The position numbers and the translations under genes are program-made. Of a stretch of DNA of 64,000 nucleotides, positions 59,121 through 64,000 are shown in pieces (within the stretch, counting starts at the first letter, position 1; every line of letters starts with the position of its first letter). Source of the DNA: Armatimonadota bacterium (GTDB lineage: Bacteria; Armatimonadota; Fimbriimonadia; Fimbriimonadales; Fimbriimonadaceae); contig JAFLBD010000001.1 of the NCBI GenBank assembly GCA_017303935.1, positions 124,001 through 188,000 on the forward strand. The letters are read 5' to 3'. Under the pieces are notes generated by a model. It did no database searches. It worked only from the letters and a program-made list of their open reading frames with translations, and was not told the origin of the DNA.

Positions 59121-60625
59121 ACCAAATCGAGGTTGTAATGGAGCCCGACGTTTTCTGTCCTGGCTTTCGCACCTTGGATCACAAACTCCGCTGCAATCAT
59201 CAGGTTGTCGGTTTCGACCGAGTACTGGCTGTAGGGCGCAGGTTTGAGTTTTGCAAACTGCTTTCGAATTTCCTTCAATTCGTTTATCGCCGATTCGAGC
59301 CCGGAATTCGAGCGCACAATGCCGACCGAAGCCGTCATCATTTTCTGCAATGACCGGCGGATGTTGACGGCATCGGCTTCTGCAACTGAATGGTGCGGGA
59401 TCAAATCGTAAGCATGATTTGCGATTCGTGGATCATCCACCGACTTTTGCGCGGCGGACCTGGCGAACACCAAGGCTTCGAGCAGTGAGTTGGACGCGAG
59501 CCGGTTTGCGCCGTGAACTCCAGTGCGAGCAACTTCGCCGGCAGCATAGAGCCCTCGAATGGAAGTTTGTCCAAAGAGATCCGTCTTTACGCCGCCGCAA
59601 GAATAGTGCTGAGCTGGCACCACAGGAATCCAATGCTTGTGCGGTTCAATGCCGATTTGCCCGAGCTTTTGAACAATGGTCGGAAAATGATGCTGGATTG
59701 ATTCCGTTTGAAGATGGGTGAGATCGAGGTACACGCACCAGGTCTTGAGCTTCTTCATCTCGGCGTCGATGGCGCGAGCTACCACGTCCCGCGGAGCCAA
59801 TTCGAGGCGATCGTCGTAGTCGTACATGAACCGCGTGCCGAGGTGATTGCGTAGGGTGCCGCCTTCTCCTCGGGCGGCCTCTGTGATCAAAAAGCTCCGC
59901 ATCTGGGGGTGGTAAAGCGTGGTGGGGTGGAACTGCATGAATTCCATATCCTCGATGGCGGCGCCGGCTTTTGCTGCGAGAGCGATACCATCTGCTGTTG
60001 CGATGCGCGGGTTGGTCGTGTGCTGATACATCATCCCGCACCCACCGGTTGCAAGCATTACCGAACGGGCAAAGAACGGTTGCTCGCCGATATCCGCGAT
60101 TTGTCCGATCGCGCCATAACAGACTCCATCCGCCACCATGAGTTGGGTGACGAACGTATTTTCGTAGATGCTGATGTTGGGTTCGGCGCGGGCGGCTTCG
60201 TTTATGGCGCGCTCGATTTCCCAACCGGTGTTGTCGCGATGGTGAACGATCCGGTTTCGGCTATGTCCCCCTTCTCGGCCCAGCGCCCAATCGGTGAGGT
60301 TGTTATGATCCGAATCTCGGTCGAATCGGACGCCGAGGGATGCGAGCCACTCGATTGCGGAGGGTGCTTCTTGAACCAGAAATCGGACTGCGTCTTTATC
60401 GCAAAGTCCTGCTCCAGCAACGAGCGTGTCCTTTTCGTGAAGCTCCCAACTATCAGATTCGCCAACGGCGGCGGCGATTCCACCTTGAGCGTAACTCGTA
60501 TTTGATTCAAAGAGCTCGGCTTTGGTGAGGATGCAGACTCGGCCATGCTTGGCCGCGTGAAGCGCGAAGGTTAGCCCCGCCAAGCCACTGCCGATGACGA
60601 TGAAATCGAATTCGAGGGGCTGCAT
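59114..60625 (-). CDS. nadB: L-aspartate oxidase
   Basis: This is a 503-residue FAD enzyme of the NadB/SdhA family. Its FAD fold is IVIGSGLAGLTFALHAAKHG. SNTSYAQGGIAAAVGESDSW and GREGGHSRNRIVHHRDNTGW are family motifs. EFMQFHPTTLYHPQMRSFLI and RGLYAAGEVARTGVHGANRL complete the active-site and C-terminal FAD regions. It oxidises aspartate to iminoaspartate in NAD synthesis. NadA and NadC are not in this window. The ATG follows the response regulator's stop directly (TAAATG). Confidence 0.95.
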   Translation of the reverse strand: MQPLEFDFIVIGSGLAGLTFALHAAKHGRVCILTKAELFESNTSYAQGGIAAAVGESDSWELHEKDTLVAGAGLCDKDAVRFLVQEAPSAIEWLASLGVRFDRDSDHNNLTDWALGREGGHSRNRIVHHRDNTGWEIERAINEAARAEPNISIYENTFVTQLMVADGVCYGAIGQIADIGEQPFFARSVMLATGGCGMMYQHTTNPRIATADGIALAAKAGAAIEDMEFMQFHPTTLYHPQMRSFLITEAARGEGGTLRNHLGTRFMYDYDDRLELAPRDVVARAIDAEMKKLKTWCVYLDLTHLQTESIQHHFPTIVQKLGQIGIEPHKHWIPVVPAQHYSCGGVKTDLFGQTSIRGLYAAGEVARTGVHGANRLASNSLLEALVFARSAAQKSVDDPRIANHAYDLIPHHSVAEADAVNIRRSLQKMMTASVGIVRSNSGLESAINELKEIRKQFAKLKPAPYSQYSVETDNLMIAAEFVIQGAKARTENVGLHYNLDLVH

Positions 60626-61294
60626 TTAGTTCGCGCTGTTGTCGACAATTTTGGACTTGAGCGCCTTCATGGCTGCCTCGGTGCGGCTGTTAACTTGCAG
60701 CGCCTTGAGGATGTTGCTCACGTGGTTTTTCACCGTTTTTTCGGCGATGCCGAGATCGCGAGCGATTTCCTTGTTCCGGAGACCTTTAGCGATCAAATCC
60801 AAAATCTCGCTTTCCCGATCGCTGAGAACGTAGAGCTCCGTATCGTCGGTCTCATCGTCCTCTTTTATCCGCCGAAAGTCCGCCAAGACATGGGCCGCAA
60901 TCTTTGGAGTAAGTTTGGCCTCACCCTTGTGTGCGAGGCGAATGGCGTCGACGACGTCTTGTGGAGTGGAAGTCTTGAGGAGATAACCCAGAGCACCGGC
61001 TCGAATCGCTTCGAAGACGGTGTCGTCGTGCTCATTGACCGTCAGAATCACGACTCGGACCTGCTTCTCTTGCTTTAGCAAGCGGCGAATCATCTCGATT
61101 CCATCCATCCGCGGCATTGAGATATCGGTCAGAAGCACGTCGGGCGGCGTATCAAGGCAGAACTCGAGCCCTTCTTTGCCGTCTTTGAGCACGGCCAAAA
61201 TTTCACATTCCGGCATCAAGCTCAGAGTTTTTTGCAACGCGTTCCTGTATGCAGGTTCGTCGTCAACGATTACCAATTTGATCGGCGCGGACAT
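60626..61294 (-). CDS. NarL/LuxR-family response regulator
   Basis: This 222-residue regulator has a receiver domain with DD at residues 11-12 ([20 protein letters not shown]), the phospho-acceptor Asp in [20 protein letters not shown] and a conserved Lys in [17 protein letters not shown] GerE-type HTH follows ([40 protein letters not shown]). It has GGGAGG before its ATG and TACACT (TGCTACACT extended -10) on the minus strand at 61308-61316. It is transcribed with nadB. No kinase is adjacent; the one at 25496 is a candidate only. Confidence 0.95.
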   Translation of the reverse strand: MSAPIKLVIVDDEPAYRNALQKTLSLMPECEILAVLKDGKEGLEFCLDTPPDVLLTDISMPRMDGIEMIRRLLKQEKQVRVVILTVNEHDDTVFEAIRAGALGYLLKTSTPQDVVDAIRLAHKGEAKLTPKIAAHVLADFRRIKEDDETDDTELYVLSDRESEILDLIAKGLRNKEIARDLGIAEKTVKNHVSNILKALQVNSRTEAAMKALKSKIVDNSAN

Positions 61295-61307
61295 GATTAA
61301 CCTCCCA

Positions 61308-61316
61308 AGTGTAGCA
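61308..61316 (-). promoter_or_regulatory. Extended -10 promoter of the response regulator
   Basis: The minus strand reads TGCTACACT at 61316-61308 and is followed by the Shine-Dalgarno sequence GGGAGG and the ATG at 61294. No -35 is apparent, as expected for an extended -10. Confidence 0.5.
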
Positions 61317-61332
61317 CTTTGAACCTATACGA

Positions 61333-61364
61333 ACGAGAGCCAAGTCAAATGACTTGGCTCTCGT
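61333..61364 (-). terminator. Hairpin terminator after clpX
   Basis: A perfect 14-bp stem (61333-61346 with 61351-61364) with loop AAAT lies 22 bases beyond the clpX stop. The T tract on the minus strand is short (TTCGTATAGG). Confidence 0.75.
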
Positions 61365-61385
61365 CTTGCGATCACTTTGAAAGAT

Positions 61386-62690
61386 TTAGCTTGCCTTTTT
61401 CAGGTCTTTCTCAGTGAGAAGCTTTGGCTTCTTCTTGTCGGTGATAATGCCCGGCTCGACGACGACCTTTCGGATACCTTCTGTGCTTGGCACTTCGTAC
61501 ATGACTTCCAGCATCATCGATTCGAAAATTGCTCGGAGTGCCCGTGCGCCAGTTTTTCGGCGGATAGCTTCGTCTGCAATCTCCTTGAGTGCTTCAGGTT
61601 CGATTTCCAGCTCGACATCATCGAATTCAAACAACTTGGCGTATTGCTTGATCAAAGCGTTCTTTGGTTCGCTAAGAATCCGCACGAGTGCTTCGTTATC
61701 GAGTTCATCCAGAGTGGTAATGACTGGCAATCGACCGATGAATTCTGGGATCAAACCGTACTTCAGCAGGTCCTCAGGGAGGATGCTACGGAAGATGTCT
61801 TTGGTCTTTTCCTTCTTTGATGTCGGGTTCGAAGCGAATCCGATCACGTTCGACTTCTGTCGTCGGAGAATGACTTCCTCGAGACCTTCGAACGCGCCGC
61901 CGCAGATGAACAGAATGTTCGACGTGTCAATTTGCAAGTACTCTTGCTGAGGATGCTTTCGTCCGCCTTGCGGTGGAACGTTGGCAACGGTACCTTCCAA
62001 AATCTTGAGCAGAGCCTGTTGGACGCCTTCGCCGCTCACATCGCGGGTGATCGAAGGGTTGTCGCTCTTTCTTGAAATCTTATCGATTTCGTCGACATAG
62101 ATGATTCCGCGCTCGCAGAGTTCTTTTGCGTGACGAGGATCCATCGAATCTGCGGCCTGATACAGCTTTAGAAGGATGTTTTCGACGTCTTCACCGACAT
62201 AACCGGCCTCTGTGAGGGCAGTCGCATCGGCGATAGCAAACGGAACGTTGAGCATCTTCGCCAAAGTCTGCGCCAGAAGGGTTTTGCCACTTCCGGTCGG
62301 ACCCAGCATCAAGATGTTTGACTTTTGGATTTCGACATCGGTTGCACGGCCACCAGTTCGCTTGTAGTGGTTATAAACCGCCACGCTAAGCGCCCGCTTG
62401 GCGTACTCCTGACCAATCACGTATTGATCGAGGAATCCGACGATCTCCTTTGGCTTCGGCAACTTTTCTGGAGTGAAATTTGCGTCGCCAGCAGGTGCAG
62501 CACCTGCGGCTGGTCGAGTGGCTCGTCCAGTTGGAGCAGGTCGCTCGCCGTCGTTAACAAGAATATCGTTGCACAGGTCGATACAGTCGGAGCAAACTGC
62601 TCCGTGCAAGCCAACAATGAGCTTTCTTACTTGCTCTTTGGTCTTGCCACACAGACTGCACTGGTCCCTTCGCTCGCTTGACTTCGCCAT
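61386..62690 (-). CDS. clpX: ATP-dependent Clp protease ATP-binding subunit ClpX
   Basis: This 434-residue AAA+ unfoldase has the N-terminal zinc finger ([24 protein letters not shown]). Walker A is [20 protein letters not shown] and Walker B is [19 protein letters not shown]. The pore loop is [16 protein letters not shown]. It lacks the strong IGF loop signature only in its position-specific spelling (SNVIGFASN). ClpX unfolds substrates and feeds ClpP. It is encoded 12 bases after clpP on the same strand. Confidence 0.97.
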   Translation of the reverse strand: MAKSSERRDQCSLCGKTKEQVRKLIVGLHGAVCSDCIDLCNDILVNDGERPAPTGRATRPAAGAAPAGDANFTPEKLPKPKEIVGFLDQYVIGQEYAKRALSVAVYNHYKRTGGRATDVEIQKSNILMLGPTGSGKTLLAQTLAKMLNVPFAIADATALTEAGYVGEDVENILLKLYQAADSMDPRHAKELCERGIIYVDEIDKISRKSDNPSITRDVSGEGVQQALLKILEGTVANVPPQGGRKHPQQEYLQIDTSNILFICGGAFEGLEEVILRRQKSNVIGFASNPTSKKEKTKDIFRSILPEDLLKYGLIPEFIGRLPVITTLDELDNEALVRILSEPKNALIKQYAKLFEFDDVELEIEPEALKEIADEAIRRKTGARALRAIFESMMLEVMYEVPSTEGIRKVVVEPGIITDKKKPKLLTEKDLKKAS

Positions 62691-62702
62691 GACTAATTCC
62701 TA

Positions 62703-63287
62703 TTATCGTGCGCCTGGGGCCAAAACTTTATCTACAATTCCGTAGGAAAGTGCTTCATCGGCCGACATGAAGTAGTCGCGGTCGCAATCTTTGCGAACTT
62801 GCTCTGGATCTTTGCCGCAGTGCTTGCCCAGAATCGCCATCAGCGTGTCCATGTACTTATCGATTTCTCGAACCTGGACAGCGATATCAGCCGCAGTTCC
62901 GCGGAACCCGCCGCTCACTTGGTGAATCATCACACGAGCGTTCTGCAGGCAATAGCGCTTTCCGGCTGCGCCACCACTGAGGAGCACCGCACCCATCGAA
63001 GCGGCTGTGCCGACACAATAGGTGTTGACGTCGCACTTGATGAGCTGCATCGTGTCATAGATCGCAAGACCCGCAGACACCGAACCACCAGGGCTATTGA
63101 TGTAAAACTCGATGTCTCGATCTGGGTCATCTTTTTCGAGGAACAGCATCTGAGCAATCAGAAGATTCGCGACGTAATCGTCCACCTCCGTACCCAAGAA
63201 AATGATGCGGTCCTTTAAAAGACGGGACCAGATGTCGTAGGTGCGTTCGCCACGCGCCGTTTGCTCGATAACGTATGGAATTCCCAT
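62703..63287 (-). CDS. clpP: ATP-dependent Clp protease proteolytic subunit ClpP
   Basis: This is a 194-residue serine peptidase with triad S97 ([16 protein letters not shown]), H122 ([17 protein letters not shown]) and D171 ([14 protein letters not shown]). It forms the tetradecameric chamber that associates with ClpX. AGGGAGG lies about 14 bases before the ATG. A perfect inverted repeat lies further upstream at 63312-63333. It is divergent from the rqcH gene. Confidence 0.97.
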   Translation of the reverse strand: MGIPYVIEQTARGERTYDIWSRLLKDRIIFLGTEVDDYVANLLIAQMLFLEKDDPDRDIEFYINSPGGSVSAGLAIYDTMQLIKCDVNTYCVGTAASMGAVLLSGGAAGKRYCLQNARVMIHQVSGGFRGTAADIAVQVREIDKYMDTLMAILGKHCGKDPEQVRKDCDRDYFMSADEALSYGIVDKVLAPGAR

Positions 63288-63311
63288 GTTGTTTTGATGT
63301 CCTCCCTGACA

Positions 63312-63333
63312 TGTTCGGCAGAATTGCCGAACA
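63312..63333 (-). promoter_or_regulatory. Inverted repeat upstream of clpP
   Basis: TGTTCGGCA (63312-63320) and TGCCGAACA (63325-63333) form a perfect 9-bp inverted repeat separated by 4 bases. It lies just upstream of the clpP Shine-Dalgarno sequence. It could be a repressor operator or a 5'-leader hairpin. It does not match the CIRCE (HrcA) or CtsR motifs as I know them. Confidence 0.5.
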
Positions 63334-63430
63334 GCATTACTGTACCTTTCCTACGAACCAGCAACTTTACTCGGTTCGATAAGTTGCCGAAGGTCCCAAA
63401 TGTTTGTGAATTCGACGCCAAAATAGGACG

Positions 63431-64000
63431 TTGAAGATTCCATTTGATTCCTTGTGCGTGGCCGCAAGCGTGAGCGAAATCGCTCCGCTGGTTGGTGGTC
63501 GATTGCAGAAAATCATCATGCCCACGCCGCACTCATTTGGATTCGAGTTCTATGCTGGGAGGGTCGAATGGGTGGTGATCAGCTGGCATGCGGATTACGC
63601 AAGGATTCACGTCGCCAATCGGCCAGGCACGAAGATCGACTCTGCCCAATTGGCGACCGATTTCAGGCGAAGAATCCTCGGCACCGAGCTTAAGGGCGTG
63701 AAGCAGATGGGCTCGGACAGGATTGTTGAGCTTGAATTCGAAGGGGCTGAGGGCCGATCCCGATTGATCTTGGAGATCATGGGCAAGCACTCGAATCTCA
63801 TGTTGGTGGACGAGTCGGGGCGCGTCGTCGCGGCTGCGAAGTGGTTGGGGAAGACCAAATCGAAGCGTCCGATCTTGCCGAACCAGCCGTATTCTGTGCC
63901 GCCGGTGGGCGTTCGACCCAAACTGCCTTCCAATCTAACGGTTTCCGATGCTATCAATCAGAAACTATTTTCGCCATTCCTCACAGACCTACTGGTTGAA
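63431..64000 (+). CDS. rqcH: RqcH/NFACT-family ribosome quality-control protein (partial, 3' end off the window)
   Basis: The frame (190 codons to the window edge) encodes the NFACT-N domain: IPFDSLCVAASVSEIAPLVG, GRLQKIIMPTPHSFGFEF, DYARIHVANRPG, LILEIMGKHSNLMLVDESG. Rqc2/RqcH proteins bind stalled 50S-peptidyl-tRNA complexes and add Ala tails. The family N-terminus is usually M-x-F-D, which here corresponds to I-P-F-D. The ATT at 63437-63439 with AGGA 8 bases upstream would give that start. TTG 63431 would give MKIPFDSL with AGGA only 2 bases upstream. The first coordinate given is the TTG. Confidence 0.88.
   Translation, partial: MKIPFDSLCVAASVSEIAPLVGGRLQKIIMPTPHSFGFEFYAGRVEWVVISWHADYARIHVANRPGTKIDSAQLATDFRRRILGTELKGVKQMGSDRIVELEFEGAEGRSRLILEIMGKHSNLMLVDESGRVVAAAKWLGKTKSKRPILPNQPYSVPPVGVRPKLPSNLTVSDAINQKLFSPFLTDLLVE

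Noticed and set aside
1-64000. tRNA, rRNA, insertion sequences, phage or CRISPR elements
   Set aside because: I scanned for cloverleaf-like and transposase-like signals and saw none. No gap is large enough for an rRNA.

Overview
The window is a gene-dense piece of a diderm bacterial chromosome with moderate GC content. No stretch longer than about 150 bases lacks a gene, apart from genes cut by the window edges. A two-membrane envelope is indicated by an Lpt lipopolysaccharide-export operon, an LptD-like barrel, Wza-like exporters and MacB-type ABC genes. The gene styles (very CGA-rich arginine usage, Gly/Thr-rich secreted proteins, start sites without Shine-Dalgarno sequences) made me think of Armatimonadota, perhaps Fimbriimonadia. 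That placement is an inference and was not tested. I see no phage, transposon, CRISPR array, tRNA or rRNA, so this looks like core chromosome.

Layout. 1-4968 (minus): rlmN, then an lptC/lptA-like fusion gene, lptB, lptF and a DUF3084 coiled-coil protein, an envelope lipid-export operon. 5033-9701: a barrel-like protein, OsmC, a Wza-like exporter, rsmI and a SurA/PpiD-like foldase. 9847-17721: the DNA repair genes lexA, uvrD and uvrB, with a lipoprotein, a Gly-rich secreted protein and tatC between them. 17718-28898: a DUF1460 amidase-like protein, class I aldolase, tyrS, a MacB-type ABC pair, S41 and M16 peptidases, a GAF/GAF histidine kinase, a VanX-like dipeptidase and a second SLBB exporter. 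29002-38509: a YHS/TRASH-repeat metal protein, a flavoprotein, a CBS-domain transporter, a nucleotide-sugar dehydrogenase, a DapA-like aldolase, a P1B-4 metal ATPase with an unusual Cys-rich insertion, a dockerin-like protein and icd. 38548-50202: a class III CoA transferase, mtaB, a HIT protein, a flippase, a beta-propeller protein, fmt-def, a methyltransferase, comEA, a Ppx/GppA protein, rpsA and coaE. 50326-59120: four consecutive large exported proteins (CsgG-like, FlgD-Ig-ended surface protein, Ig-OstA-LptD-like barrel, unknown). 59114-64000: nadB with a NarL-type regulator, clpX-clpP, and the start of rqcH.

How the genes work together. Envelope biogenesis dominates: Lpt export, polysaccharide export (two SLBB exporters, a sugar dehydrogenase and a flippase, all scattered), periplasmic folding and proteolysis, and large surface proteins. 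Genome maintenance (LexA, UvrD, UvrB), translation (RlmN, RsmI, TyrS, MtaB, Fmt, Def, S1, RqcH) and proteolysis (ClpXP) fill the rest.

The most interesting observations are: (i) a -10-like hexamer exactly 6 nt before the start codon of at least seven genes, predicting leaderless mRNAs; (ii) an LptC-like lipoprotein fused in frame to an LptA-like protein that keeps its own signal-like segment; (iii) an LptD-like barrel carrying an invasin-type Ig domain; (iv) a five-Cys/two-His insertion in the soluble domain of a P1B-4 ATPase; (v) two genes whose best start codon appears to be ATC or ATT; and (vi) perfect hairpins that contain or abut the ribosome-binding sites of downstream genes.
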